Assembly (NCBI GenBank): GCA_015231825.1
Contig: JADGAV010000012.1
Coordinates: 1-64,000, forward strand
Direction: 5' to 3'
DNA from: SAR324 cluster bacterium
GTDB taxonomy: Bacteria > SAR324 > NAC60-12
DNA length: 64,000 nt
How positions within the stretch are numbered: position 1 is the stretch's first letter; each line of letters opens with the position of its first letter. The translations under genes and the position numbers were made by a program. Below the pieces are notes generated by a model that worked only from the letters and a program-made list of their open reading frames with translations, did not search any database and had not been told where the DNA came from. This document shows positions 47,198 to 56,841 of the stretch, piece after piece.

Positions 47198-47788
47198 ATG
47201 GAGAAACGTTGCTACTCACAGCAGGAATTTGAAGCACTCGAACAGCACATCCTCAGTCGGAGTTTGAGAGATGCTACTATCTTCAGAATAGGGTTCGATA
47301 CAAATTTAAGCGTTTCCGACCTGCTCTCGTTAAAAACATCGGACGTGATCAGGTTAGGAGATATCAAATCGACATTGCAAATAAAAACCAGGAGAGGACC
47401 GGTCAGGGAAGTCCATCTTTCTGAAAAATCGGTCGAGTTGTTGGATTTTTATACAGAACAGCTTTTAGATGAAGACGGGGATTTTTTTTATTTGTTTGAA
47501 AGCCGTAGCAAGAAAGGGGAACCTCTTTCGAATGGTCACTGGAACCGAATTATAAAAAATTATTGTGAAGAATTAGGAATTGGCGAAAAGTCCCTGAACA
47601 AATCTTCAGCACAGGCAAAAGAAACCGCTTCTTCTCAGAAGATTGAAAACAAGCTCGAAGTGATTCAAAATTTTTTAAATCGCAAGAACCCTTCCATCAC
47701 AACAAAATCAAAACAGGAAGCCCTTTCATCTTTGAAAAGCCTTCTGAAAAAGGCTCCTCACAAAAGTTTTTCCTATCCCCCCTTATAG
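47198..47788 (+). CDS. Tyrosine-recombinase-like protein lacking catalytic residues
   Basis: A 196-residue protein whose first 130 residues follow the tyrosine-recombinase catalytic-domain pattern: a helix RDATIFRIGFDT, then LSVSDLLSLKTSDV and the hairpin KTRRGPVREVHL. The first catalytic Arg (normally in TGLRxSEL) is replaced by Ser in NLSVSDL. The HxxR box, the second His and the nucleophilic Tyr are not visible, and the C-terminal 60 residues are a lysine/serine-rich helical tail. It lacks the N-terminal core-binding domain. It is therefore unlikely to recombine DNA but may bind it. No attachment sites or mobile genes adjoin. Confidence 0.6.
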   Translation: MEKRCYSQQEFEALEQHILSRSLRDATIFRIGFDTNLSVSDLLSLKTSDVIRLGDIKSTLQIKTRRGPVREVHLSEKSVELLDFYTEQLLDEDGDFFYLFESRSKKGEPLSNGHWNRIIKNYCEELGIGEKSLNKSSAQAKETASSQKIENKLEVIQNFLNRKNPSITTKSKQEALSSLKSLLKKAPHKSFSYPPL

Positions 47789-48187
47789 ATTTCTCCTCCA
47801 AAAAATCATTCCGGTTCCAGTTCTTAAAAATAGAAGTACTATTGTTGCTGATATTCGCCTGATCTTCTTTTAACTTATAAAAATTCGAAAGGCGATTTCG
47901 AATCCTCCAGTTTCGCAGGAAGCAGCTGAAAAAAGACTGGATTGTATGAAGTCTAGTGTGCAAAAATCTAACAGTCGCAGAAATAAATAGAGATTCCCTG
48001 AAACTCATGAAATACTGTAATCATTTTCTTGTACGCGAAAATTAGGGACCTTGACAGGAAAACCGCAAAGATTCATTTCCGGCATAGCCTCAGCGAACAT
48101 TTATACGAGCACTTTTTTGTCTGTTCCGGCTTGAACGGCGAACCCTGTCGAATTAATTGCGGCACATTAGAATTTTAAAAGGAAAGC
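47789..48187. other. 399-bp gap with one perfect hairpin
   Basis: No ORF with a ribosome site is visible. The only structure is an 8-bp inverted repeat, ATTCGAAA (47883-47890) and TTTCGAAT (47896-47903), with a GGCGA loop and no T tract. The 3' end should hold the promoter for the downstream dehydrogenase; a TTGACA lies near 48052, but I see no good -10. Confidence 0.5.
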
Positions 48188-48955
48188 ATGGGATTTAGAG
48201 AAAGATTCTTGTTGACAGGAAAAACCGCTTTGGTTACCGGATGCCGAAGGGGTTTGGGAAAAGCCATCGCAGAGGGGCTGGCAGAGGCAGGGGCAGATAT
48301 TATTGGGGTTTCCGCCTCTTTGGAATCGGAAAGTGAAATCGAAAAAACCGTCCTCAAGCTGGGCCGCCAATTTCAGCCCTATCAATGCGATTTTTCCAAT
48401 CGTGAGGATCTGTACCAGTTCATCAATACGGTCAAAGGCAAAGGCGAACCGGTCGATATTTTGGTCAATAATGCGGGAACTCTTGAACGCAAGCCGATTG
48501 TTGAGCATCCTGATGAAGACTGGGATAAAGTGATCGAAGTCAATTTAAATTCGCAGTTTATTTTGAGTCGCGAATTCGGGAAAGACATGGTAAAGCGGGG
48601 AAATGGAAAAATTATCTTTATCGCATCAATCCTTTCCTTCCAGGGAGGTTTAACCGTTCCCGGATACACGGCCAGCAAAGGTGCAATTGGACAATTGACG
48701 ATGGCGCTCTCTAATGAATGGGCATCACTGGGAGTGAATGTCAACGCGATCGCTCCCGGATATTTTGCCACAGATATCAATCTCAATTTACGGGAAGATC
48801 CAGTTCGAAATCCGGCCCTTCTTTCAAGAATTCCTGCCGGGCATTATGGTGATCCCGAAGATTTGAAAGGGCCGGTGGTGTTTCTGGCATCAGAAGCTTC
48901 CAATTATGTTCATGGAACACTGCTCACTGTCGATGGGGGATGGATGGGACGTTAG
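48188..48955 (+). CDS. kduD: Short-chain dehydrogenase, KduD-like (2-deoxygluconate / 2-dehydro-3-deoxygluconate dehydrogenase)
   Basis: A classical SDR of 255 aa using NAD(P)H. The cofactor motif TGCRRGLG is near residue 18, NNAG near 93, the catalytic Ser in FIASILSFQGG near 141, and the YTASK motif (Tyr and Lys) near 158-162. The region QGGLTVPGYTASKGAIGQL (given by QGGLTVPGY and KGAIGQL) and RIPAGHYGDPEDL match KduD, which interconverts keto-deoxy sugar acids in uronate catabolism. AAGGAA precedes the ATG. No other uronate-pathway genes are near, so the exact substrate is not fixed; 2-deoxygluconate 3-dehydrogenase is equally likely. Confidence 0.85.
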   Translation: MGFRERFLLTGKTALVTGCRRGLGKAIAEGLAEAGADIIGVSASLESESEIEKTVLKLGRQFQPYQCDFSNREDLYQFINTVKGKGEPVDILVNNAGTLERKPIVEHPDEDWDKVIEVNLNSQFILSREFGKDMVKRGNGKIIFIASILSFQGGLTVPGYTASKGAIGQLTMALSNEWASLGVNVNAIAPGYFATDINLNLREDPVRNPALLSRIPAGHYGDPEDLKGPVVFLASEASNYVHGTLLTVDGGWMGR

Positions 48956-49105
48956 AAAATGTCCTCAAAACAGGGATTTCGTTTAAAAAGAAGGTCATAC
49001 AATGTTGTTTCCTGCCGAACTGGCGAACAGATCAGTTTTTTAGTCAAATATATCGATTAAATTCGATCAGCAATACCAATAAATAATACTGGACAAGGAG
49101 GGTAA

Positions 49106-50089
49106 ATGAAAAAAAGAAAACTGGGGAATCAGGGGTTTGAAGTTTCCGCAATAGGATTAGGGTGCATGGGAATGTCGGTTGCCTACGGCACCCACGATGA
49201 CAATGAATCCATCGCAACCATTCAACACGCTCTGGACATTGGTGTCAACTCAATCAATACGGCAGATATGTATGGAATGGGACACAATGAAGAATTGATC
49301 GGTCGTGCAATTCACGGTAGGCGTCACGACGTGCTCCTGACAACAAAATTTGGCAATAAACGCACACCTGAAGGCAAACCGACTGTTGATGGTCGCCCTG
49401 AATATGTCATTGAGGCATGCGAGGCCAGCTTGAAGCGTTTGAAGACAGACTATATTGACTTGTACTGCCAGCATCGTGTTGACTCGACGGTCCCTATTGA
49501 AGAGACCGTCGGAGCAATGGTCAAATTGCTGGAACAAGGAAAGGTACGATATATCGGACTCTCCGAAGCAGGTGCTGAAACGATTCGACGTGCCCACGCC
49601 GTCCATCCCATGACCGCGCTTGAAACCGAATATTCCCTTTGGTCTCGTGACGCAGAAGCAGAGATTTTACCAACCTGCCGGGAACTTGGAATCGGGTACG
49701 TTGCCTATTCTCCGCTCGGACGCGGTTTCCTCAGCGGAACCATTCGGAAAACTGATGATTTGATTGAAGAAGATCGACGACGCGCACATCCTCGTTTCAA
49801 TCAGGAAAACCTTGAAAAAAATATCAACTTGCTCAGCCCTCTTGAACAAATTGCTGAAGAAAGAGGAGTCAAACCTGCTCAAATTGCTTTAGCATGGGTT
49901 TTGAGCCAGGGACAGGAAATTGTTCCCATTCCGGGGACCAAGCGGCAATCTTATCTGGATCAAAATGCCGAAGCAGTCGAAATCGTCTTGAGCAATGAGG
50001 AAATAGACCAATTGAAGCAAAGTTTTCCTGTCGGGATTACTTCCGGCACCCGCTATCCTGAACCGCAAATGAAAACGATCGGGATCTGA
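49106..50089 (+). CDS. Aldo/keto reductase
   Basis: A 327-residue NADPH-dependent aldo/keto reductase of the AKR13-like (YakC/YajO) group. The catalytic tetrad is Asp and Tyr in NTADMYG (about 50-56), Lys in LTTKFG (about 85) and His in CQHRVD (about 126). GLGCMGMS near the N-terminus and the C-terminal [17 protein letters not shown] segment (NADP binding) are characteristic. A near-perfect AAGGAGG stands 7 nt before the ATG, suggesting strong translation. Likely reduces carbonyls or quinones; the true substrate is unknown. Confidence 0.9.
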   Translation: MKKRKLGNQGFEVSAIGLGCMGMSVAYGTHDDNESIATIQHALDIGVNSINTADMYGMGHNEELIGRAIHGRRHDVLLTTKFGNKRTPEGKPTVDGRPEYVIEACEASLKRLKTDYIDLYCQHRVDSTVPIEETVGAMVKLLEQGKVRYIGLSEAGAETIRRAHAVHPMTALETEYSLWSRDAEAEILPTCRELGIGYVAYSPLGRGFLSGTIRKTDDLIEEDRRRAHPRFNQENLEKNINLLSPLEQIAEERGVKPAQIALAWVLSQGQEIVPIPGTKRQSYLDQNAEAVEIVLSNEEIDQLKQSFPVGITSGTRYPEPQMKTIGI

Positions 50090-50406
50090 TAAATTTGATT
50101 CTTTGAGCTTTCAAACTTCGTCCGTCAAATTTTCAATAAATCAGAATTTACTTTGCAGTCTTAATCCGGCAGCCGTTCATTGAAAAGAAGCTTTTTTGTA
50201 CAAAATGAGTTTTTCTTTTTTTGCGCGAATAAGAACTTAATTTGAAGTTAAAGGAGAGGCTGCATCCTTTAGTGGATGTGCTCCTGTTCCTGATTCTGCT
50301 TTCTGCGGGAAAATCTAAAAAACCTTGCTTTAAACAGGGGGTCTGTAATAGTTTTATCCACTTACCTGGATGATTGCTGTCCTCATCTATAGATCAATCA
50401 GAAATC
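50090..50406. other. 317-bp gap with a GC-rich hairpin
   Basis: No gene seen. A hairpin can be drawn from GGAG (50253-50256) with GCATCC to GGATGT and CTCC (50281-50284). It has internal mismatches and no T tract. It lies about 120 bp before the next ATG and might be part of its leader. Confidence 0.4.
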
Positions 50407-52593
50407 ATGACTTTAACCCGTCTTTTATACTTTTTTTATCAGATCGCGATATTTTCGGCAAAACACCGCTTTTTTGCCGCGTTTTGCATCGTGCTGCCAG
50501 CTGTAGTTCTGGGTGATATCATTTTTCATGAATTTTTATTCGAGGGATACGTCTACTATGCAGAAACCTGGTTTGGAAGCAAACTGACCAATATGGACCA
50601 GGTGGATATGGGCTTTGCCCCTGAAGTCTGGCTGGCCGTATTGAGCATGGTATTGGGAACCCTGATAATTGTCATCTCCATTGCATCTCAAAGCACTCCG
50701 AAACTGATTGACCTTTATATGGAGGACTGGGCCAGCCTTTTCTATATTTGGTTCTTAATCATCTCCGGTGCCCATGCAGCCTACATCAAATTATATGGTG
50801 AGATAGCACTGACCCGTGCTTCCAGCCGGATTTTCAATCTACATTTCCTCCTGACCATTTCGATCATATTAGCTTTTCCCTATATATTTTATATCCTCAA
50901 ATACACCAAGCCCAGCAACATCATCAACAAGATTTTCACCAGCAATCTGGAACGCATAGAGTCATTAATCTATTGGCGAACCCGTTTTTTATTGACGATG
51001 CCCAATCTGGTTGAAGAATTTCAATTTCAGATGTTTGAGGCAATGAATCAGCTCGACGACTTGCTTGCGTATTTAACATTTAAAGAACCCAAGGCAGACA
51101 TCATTCAAAAAACCAGTGAAACCATCCAGCATTATATCCGGGTCAAAGCCAGGATGAATCCCAAGTTTTTTAAAGTCAGTACCAAGGTTCGTTCCGACAT
51201 TTCTTTTAAAACGATGGTGGGGCAATTTGATGCCATGGAAGAAAAGGCCATTTTTTTCGAGCAAAAGTGTTTTCGACTCCTCAGCAACATGTACACAAAA
51301 ATGATTGAACAGGGAGATCCGGAACTGGCATCTCTTTGCGTCGCCCAATTGAGCACCATCGGACGGACAGCGATTGAGGAAGGAGATGACCAGGTTCTCG
51401 AAGCAATCACCGTCTTCTTCAATACCTTCATGCGAAGAGGAATCAATCACGGCAGCCGCATAAACGAAGCCCGAAACTTGTACAATGCGGTCTTTCATTA
51501 CGGGAGTTTCGTCAACACCCTAGTTCAGCATAAAAATATTCCACTGGTGAAACAGTGTTTTTTCTATTTTCGTTTTTATGGACAAAATATATTCACAATA
51601 GGAGGCGCAGGGCTCAATTTTATCATCCATGTTCTCGCTGACGAAATGAGAAAAGTCCTGATTCAGGTCTACAAGGACGACTGGGACATGGCTGTTCAGG
51701 AGCATTTGCTGAACGAACTGCTCCAGGTCGATATGCCGCCGAATTTTGACAAAGAAGAGTTGGACCGCGGAAAATTAATCAGCAATGGAGTTCGCTGGGT
51801 GCAGATCGGACTGGCGCTTTTTTATATGAAGGAGTGGAAAGATGACTTCGTCAAGCGGATTATTACGGACATCCTGGATGATTTGGATGTCCTCGGAGAA
51901 GCAATATTCCGGCGAATGATTGATGGTTCCTGTTTTTTTCTGACGATCAGCGGCCCCACTTTTTGGGAAGACACCGACCGGGGAAATGTGAATATCTACC
52001 ACACCCCCGATAAAGACCAGATTGAGTCTTTCAAGCAGCGGGTTTACGAGCAAATGCACGAAAAGCTTTTGCGGGAATTTGAAAAAGAATATCGACTCAT
52101 TTCAGAAGAATCTCAGCTGATTGTCAAACTGACTGCAAAGCTGGAAAAAGGAATGATCTCGGAACTCATTTCTTCTGCGGAGCTTTTCGAGCAAGCCATC
52201 CAAAAACTTGACTCAATTGATAAAGATACCCTGACTCATCTTGTCACATTACGCACCAAACTCGGTTTCACATCAAAAAACCCCGATTTATCCATACGAA
52301 ATACCCGACAAATCGCCGTCAATGCCGAACTGGAAATTTCTTCTCCAGAACTTCAAAAAACAGCGAAGGCTGTTATCGCTTTTTCTTATCTCAACTATTT
52401 TTACCTGAAGTTTACTGAAAATTCCGAGGATTCTGCACGTTGGAGCAAGATGGAAAAAGTGACTTTTCATTTCAATCATCCGCTTCAAAAACGGACCTAC
52501 CAATTTCACTCCAAATTTGAAGGCGAGCCTTTAGACAAACATTTTTACAAGGTTCTGCAAGTTGAAAACGTCGAGGTGATCGCAGTCGCATGA
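50407..52593 (+). CDS. Large unknown protein with N-terminal membrane domain
   Basis: A 728-residue protein. Four membrane helices occupy about residues 1-180 (near 20-40, 80-100, 112-132 and 145-165), in a layout reminiscent of DUF2254 proteins: an SMVLGTLIIVISIASQSTPKLI helix followed by YIWFLIISGAH. The remaining about 550 residues are cytosolic, mostly helical, with no enzyme motif I recognise. The frame opens at a TTG at 50374; the ATG at 50407 is the likelier start. It is convergent with tatB and separated from it by 25 bp. I cannot assign a function. Confidence 0.7.
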   Translation: MTLTRLLYFFYQIAIFSAKHRFFAAFCIVLPAVVLGDIIFHEFLFEGYVYYAETWFGSKLTNMDQVDMGFAPEVWLAVLSMVLGTLIIVISIASQSTPKLIDLYMEDWASLFYIWFLIISGAHAAYIKLYGEIALTRASSRIFNLHFLLTISIILAFPYIFYILKYTKPSNIINKIFTSNLERIESLIYWRTRFLLTMPNLVEEFQFQMFEAMNQLDDLLAYLTFKEPKADIIQKTSETIQHYIRVKARMNPKFFKVSTKVRSDISFKTMVGQFDAMEEKAIFFEQKCFRLLSNMYTKMIEQGDPELASLCVAQLSTIGRTAIEEGDDQVLEAITVFFNTFMRRGINHGSRINEARNLYNAVFHYGSFVNTLVQHKNIPLVKQCFFYFRFYGQNIFTIGGAGLNFIIHVLADEMRKVLIQVYKDDWDMAVQEHLLNELLQVDMPPNFDKEELDRGKLISNGVRWVQIGLALFYMKEWKDDFVKRIITDILDDLDVLGEAIFRRMIDGSCFFLTISGPTFWEDTDRGNVNIYHTPDKDQIESFKQRVYEQMHEKLLREFEKEYRLISEESQLIVKLTAKLEKGMISELISSAELFEQAIQKLDSIDKDTLTHLVTLRTKLGFTSKNPDLSIRNTRQIAVNAELEISSPELQKTAKAVIAFSYLNYFYLKFTENSEDSARWSKMEKVTFHFNHPLQKRTYQFHSKFEGEPLDKHFYKVLQVENVEVIAVA

Positions 52594-52618
52594 ATGTAAT
52601 CTCCTCCTGATGCACACC

Positions 52619-53047
52619 CTAAGCCCCTGATTTTTCTGAATTCGTCGAAGACGGCTCCGTCACCTCGCTCTGCGCTTCTGTTGAGGGTTCCGAATTTTCC
52701 TTATTGCTTTCATCTAACCCGGAATTGATCTCCGTTTTGTCCAGAGCATTGGCCAAGGCGTCAATTTTTTCATCAGTTGACATGCCAAAAGGTGCAATCT
52801 TGTTCACGTCGGCGGCAATTCCGCCAAAATCATTTTCCACAAGTTCTTTCACTTCTTTCAGTTCTGTTTCCTCAACCACTTTATCCATTTCACTCTGAAC
52901 TGTTGTTTTTATTTCATTGCTGGCCCTTTTCAATTCAGCTAACCCGCGCCCGAGGCTACGCAACATTTCAGGAAATTTCTGTGGGCCGATCACCACCAGC
53001 GCGATCACGGCTATTATTATTAACTCGGGCATGCCGATTCCAAACAT
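52619..53047 (-). CDS. tatB: Twin-arginine translocase subunit TatB
   Basis: A 142-residue TatA/B-family protein that with TatC recognises folded twin-arginine substrates; molybdoenzymes can be among such cargo. It opens with [22 protein letters not shown], the short membrane helix plus hinge. The amphipathic helix follows with [22 protein letters not shown]; the Glu in PEL and the GP-KFPE-R-LGR pattern favour TatB over TatA. The C-terminal half is acidic and serine-rich, as in many TatBs. AAGGAA lies 5 nt before the ATG. No tatA or tatC is adjacent. Confidence 0.85.
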   Translation of the reverse strand: MFGIGMPELIIIAVIALVVIGPQKFPEMLRSLGRGLAELKRASNEIKTTVQSEMDKVVEETELKEVKELVENDFGGIAADVNKIAPFGMSTDEKIDALANALDKTEINSGLDESNKENSEPSTEAQSEVTEPSSTNSEKSGA

Positions 53048-53513
53048 TGTATTCCTTTTTTAAAAATGGAGTGTTCAAGGACCCCTTGCAGAACTGCACT
53101 CGAATTAATTCCTGCTAATTCACAGTTTTTAAATCGAAGGATCTCAATTTTTATTTAGAGTGAGAAGAATAGTTGCTTTATTTTGAGTAAAATCTCAAGA
53201 TGAAGTCAATTCCTCAATTCAAATTTTTTGATTGCTGTCATTTGACCCACATGAGAATGATTCCTTCGTTCCTGCAGGGTATGGTTTTCTTCAATCGTTA
53301 TGGCATTGAAAATTGCGATCCTTTCAACAGCAATATGTTAGAATCAATCATAAAAAACGATTGCTTAGACAGATTCAAATGCTTTGAGAAAATTTTTAGA
53401 CTCTTTTGATATGAAACGCTTCAGCTGGAAAGACGATCACTTTACATGGAATAGCATGTTTATCATATTTACAATTTTTTTTTGAAATTTTATTCTCCTT
53501 TTTGTTGCTCACG
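53048..53513. other. 466-bp AT-rich gap
   Basis: Lies between two minus-strand genes. One open frame of 69 codons on the plus strand (53200-53409) has no ribosome site and an unremarkable composition, so I do not call it. No hairpin or tRNA is evident. Confidence 0.5.
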
Positions 53514-53786
53514 TTATTCTATTTCTCCGACGTTAAAAATCACATTATTCTCCTCAAAAATTAAAAAACAAATCTGAGATTCAAGATCATATTTCCCTGC
53601 AAATTCTTTAATTGTTTTCAATGACTCCGGATCTTCCACTTTTTCCGGAATGGACTTTTCAGGAATAAAAATGATTTCCTGTGTTTCCATTTTGACAAAA
53701 AAGACCCCCCTCCCTTCGTCTTTTGCCTGGTCAGACAAAAATTCCGTGAGTTGTTTTGTCAACGAATTGAGTTCCTCTTCGGTCAT
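53514..53786 (-). CDS. Hypothetical small acidic protein
   Basis: A 90-residue cytosolic protein with no family I recognise. It begins MTEEELNSLTKQLTEFL and has predicted strand-helix content in the middle (GVFFVKMETQEIIFIPE, CFLIFEENNVIFNVG). GAGGA precedes the ATG with good spacing. A perfect 10-bp palindrome GGAACGTTCC (53789-53798) overlaps the ribosome site and may be coincidental or an operator. The gene follows the hybrid kinase's 3' end region on the same strand but 150 bp away from it, so it is probably a separate unit. Confidence 0.6.
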   Translation of the reverse strand: MTEEELNSLTKQLTEFLSDQAKDEGRGVFFVKMETQEIIFIPEKSIPEKVEDPESLKTIKEFAGKYDLESQICFLIFEENNVIFNVGEIE

Positions 53787-53936
53787 TTGGAACGTTCCTC
53801 TTTAAAAAAACATATCTTCGGATAAACCGGCTGGCAACAGGCTCTCATAAGGCAACTGATCCGACCTGTCCAGATGCAATTGCATTCATTTTTTTCTTTC
53901 GCCAATCACACAATTGGAGAACCTCTCCACCGACTC

Positions 53937-56315
53937 TTAGTCTTCTTTTTTGAGATTGGATTGTTCCAGCAATTTTCGGACAAGCTGGCTCAACTCCCCG
54001 ATTTGTGCCGGTTTCATCAGCAGAGCATTGATGTCCCAGAGCTGAACATTTTCTGTGGTCACCACTTCACTGAAGCCTGTCATGAGAATAACGGGAATAT
54101 CGGTACGGATTTGTTTAATTTGTTTCGCAACATCCCTGCCCGTCATTAGCGGCATGGTATAATCTGTTATGACAAGGTCAAAATCCTGCGGATTGTTCTT
54201 AAAACATTCCAGCGCGTCAAGGCAATCAAGAAATGCCGTCACGCGATAACCCAGTTTTTTCAATATTTTACTCAAGACATCCTTGAGCATCGCTTCATCA
54301 TCAATCAGTAATATCCTTTCATTTCCAAATAACTGAGTTTGCTTTTTTGAGTCCGAAATTGATTCTTCCTGGTGCTCCAGTACGGGAAGGCAAACATCAA
54401 ATTTCGTTCGCCCAGAGTGCTTTTCAGTTTTAACTTTGCTTTCTACGGAAATGTGCCCGCCATGTTGCTCAACAATCCCCAAAACAACAGACAGCCCTAA
54501 ACCGGTTCCTTTCCCCACTTCTTTGGTCGTAAAGAAAGGTTCAAAAATATGTTCTAAAGTCCTTTGTGAAATCCCGTGACCGCTATCCTCCACACTCAAT
54601 GTCACAAAGGAACCTTCTATTGCTTTTCCATAGAAATTTTCACATTGCCTCGGCTTCCCATTTTCCAAGCGTATCTTTAATTCGCCCCCTTCCGGCATTG
54701 CATGAGAAGCATTGAGACACAGATTTATAATCACTTGCTGAATTTCATGAGGTGCCGCCAAAATTTCAGTAAGTCCCGTCTCGATTTCCTGCTTGACCGC
54801 AATTGTTGAGGGTATCGTCTGGGAAAGAAATTTCACGGCATCCTGTACGAGATCTTCCAATTGCACCCGTTTTCTTTCCGACATTGATTTGCGGCTGAAA
54901 GTGAGAATCTGCTGAACCAAGGATGCGGCCCTCTGCCCGGCTTCATAAATTTGCTCCAGGTCCTCTCTTTCTGAATTTTCTTTGGGATGATTCTCGATCA
55001 GCATTGCAGCATACCCAAGAATCGGCGCCAGCAAATTGTTGAACTCGTGAGCAATTCCTCCCGCCAAGACTCCCATTGATTCCAATTTTTGAGACTGTCG
55101 CAATTGGGTTTCAAGTTCCTTATATTCGGTAACATCTCTGATTATGCCCTGGTACCCTTCTATTGTTCCCGTTTTGCTCCGGCGCAGCGATGTAGTCAGC
55201 AGGCATTGGAGAGCGGTCTTGTCTTTTCTGCGGAATTTCACAGCATAGTCCTTCACAAAACCTTCTCGCTCTATTTTCTTCTGAAACCGGATGCGCCCAT
55301 CAGCCTTGAAGTAGATTTCACTGACATTCAAATTCAGCATCTCATCCCTGGAATAACCAAATAGGTCCAGACCGGCCTGGTTGATGTCGATGAACTGACC
55401 ATCTCTGCTGGTGATGTAAATGGTATCTCGGGAGTCTTCGAAGAGAATGCGGTATTTTTTTTCGCTTTCTTCCAACAAATCTTCGGTCTGCTTCCGTTTT
55501 GAAATATCCTGGATCGTACCGAACATTTCGGTCAGTTCGTTATTCTCATCAGTTTTAAGATCTCCTAAACCGTGCACCCATTTTTCTTCTCCAGTGGCGG
55601 GACAGATTATCTTATATTCTTTATCGAATTTCTGACGTTTATTTATTATATTCTCTGTTAAATAGCTGGAGAGAGATTCCTTGAATTCAGGGTGAACTAT
55701 ATGCAGCCACCCTGCAAGATCTCGCTGGTATTTCTCATCGATGCCAAAAATCGCGTCCAGTTCTTTGGAACTCGTCCAGATATTGGTTTTCAAGTGAAAT
55801 ACATAATGCCCTAATTTTGCTACCCTCTGCGCTTCTTGAAGCTTTTTTTCACTACTCTTTAGTCTTTGCTCCGCCTTTTTAAGTTCCGTAATTTCATCCT
55901 GTACCGCGAAAAACACGGGACCGAAGCTGGAATGCTCAACTGAAACAAAATTACCCCTCGTCCAGAACAAGGTTCCGTCTTTTTTCCGATTGTGAATTTC
56001 TCCCGACCATTCTCCTTTTTTAATCAGAATCGAAAGAATCGAATTTTCTCCCTGCGTTTCAGCATAGCGGCCTGGTGCTCTTAACTCACGGACGTGCTTT
56101 CCCTGAAGTTCACCCGGTTCGTAGCCAAACATATTTTCGGCTTTAGGATTGGAATACAATATGATCCCTTCTTGATTGAAAACCGAAACTCCCGTCGTGA
56201 TATGCTTCAGGATGTACTGATCGAGGTCCGCCTTTTCTTCAAATTCACGCAGTTGTTTTCTCACTTTCTCCAATTCTTCAATCAACTGCTGATATTTTAT
56301 TTGCGGGACTGTCAT
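53937..56315 (-). CDS. PAS-containing hybrid sensor histidine kinase
   Basis: A 792-residue soluble hybrid kinase. A short coiled coil (5-25) leads to three PAS domains (about 27-145, 150-270 with a PAS_3-type pattern, 280-400), HisKA with phospho-acceptor H423 in LAGGIAHEFNN, HATPase with DSGHGIS and GTGLGLS boxes, and a receiver with D718 in ITDYTMP and K in ALLMKP. No membrane helix. From the H-box onwards it is strongly similar to the kinase at 7065-9431 (LLAPILG, FFTTKEVG, VVLGIVEQH, ALLMKP shared), so the two are paralogues differing mostly in their sensing PAS domains. No partner regulator is adjacent. Confidence 0.88.
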   Translation of the reverse strand: MTVPQIKYQQLIEELEKVRKQLREFEEKADLDQYILKHITTGVSVFNQEGIILYSNPKAENMFGYEPGELQGKHVRELRAPGRYAETQGENSILSILIKKGEWSGEIHNRKKDGTLFWTRGNFVSVEHSSFGPVFFAVQDEITELKKAEQRLKSSEKKLQEAQRVAKLGHYVFHLKTNIWTSSKELDAIFGIDEKYQRDLAGWLHIVHPEFKESLSSYLTENIINKRQKFDKEYKIICPATGEEKWVHGLGDLKTDENNELTEMFGTIQDISKRKQTEDLLEESEKKYRILFEDSRDTIYITSRDGQFIDINQAGLDLFGYSRDEMLNLNVSEIYFKADGRIRFQKKIEREGFVKDYAVKFRRKDKTALQCLLTTSLRRSKTGTIEGYQGIIRDVTEYKELETQLRQSQKLESMGVLAGGIAHEFNNLLAPILGYAAMLIENHPKENSEREDLEQIYEAGQRAASLVQQILTFSRKSMSERKRVQLEDLVQDAVKFLSQTIPSTIAVKQEIETGLTEILAAPHEIQQVIINLCLNASHAMPEGGELKIRLENGKPRQCENFYGKAIEGSFVTLSVEDSGHGISQRTLEHIFEPFFTTKEVGKGTGLGLSVVLGIVEQHGGHISVESKVKTEKHSGRTKFDVCLPVLEHQEESISDSKKQTQLFGNERILLIDDEAMLKDVLSKILKKLGYRVTAFLDCLDALECFKNNPQDFDLVITDYTMPLMTGRDVAKQIKQIRTDIPVILMTGFSEVVTTENVQLWDINALLMKPAQIGELSQLVRKLLEQSNLKKED

Positions 56316-56584
56316 TTGCTAATTCCATTTGGAAATTTCTACATTCCGGAAACTCATTAATAATAGCACAACCAAAACAGTTGATTTTCCAGAATGGAGA
56401 ATACTCGTTTATCAGAAAATAAGGAATTAAATTTTGGAGTTCAGGCAGTATTTCAGGGACAAAACTCGAATTGCTGATCAGAGCAAGCTATTTTTTCCCG
56501 ATTCAATCCAGTCAAATTGAACAAATTCAAAACGTTTTGGATCTGATTTGTTTGGGGGACAATCGAAATTTTCCAAGGAAGGAA

Positions 56585-56667
56585 TGCCGAAGGCGAGACT
56601 CGAACTCGCACGGGACTAGCCCACTGCCCCCTCAAGACAGCGTGTCTACCAGTTTCACCACTTCGGC
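56585..56667 (-). tRNA. trnL: tRNA-Leu (anticodon GAG)
   Basis: On the minus strand an 83-nt cloverleaf with a 7-bp acceptor stem GCCGAAG/CTTCGGC, a D arm with TGGTAGAC, anticodon loop TTGAGGG (anticodon GAG, reading CUC/CUU), a class II variable arm GTGGGCTAGTCCCGT and T loop TTCGAGTC. The discriminator is A. The 3' CCA is not encoded (TTCC follows), so CCA must be added by nucleotidyltransferase. Confidence 0.93.
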
Positions 56668-56841
56668 ATGAGGTGGAAACCTTGAAGATTAAATAGTAAC
56701 AAAAAGAATTTCAAGCTATTTTCTATCCTGTCTTGTAATTTGAAAGCAGTGTAAGTTTGATTTTTGTTGAGGAATCCATTAGTCTACCTGACTATTGATG
56801 CTTTCATTATTAACATGAACTCATACTCAAAGAAATTCAGA

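Noticed and set aside
45800-48200. Possible mobile island because of the recombinase-like gene
   Set aside because: No direct repeats, tRNA junction, transposase or composition shift were seen around it.
53200-53409. 69-codon plus-strand ORF in the tatB-upstream gap
   Set aside because: No ribosome site, AT-rich low-information composition, no recognisable motif.
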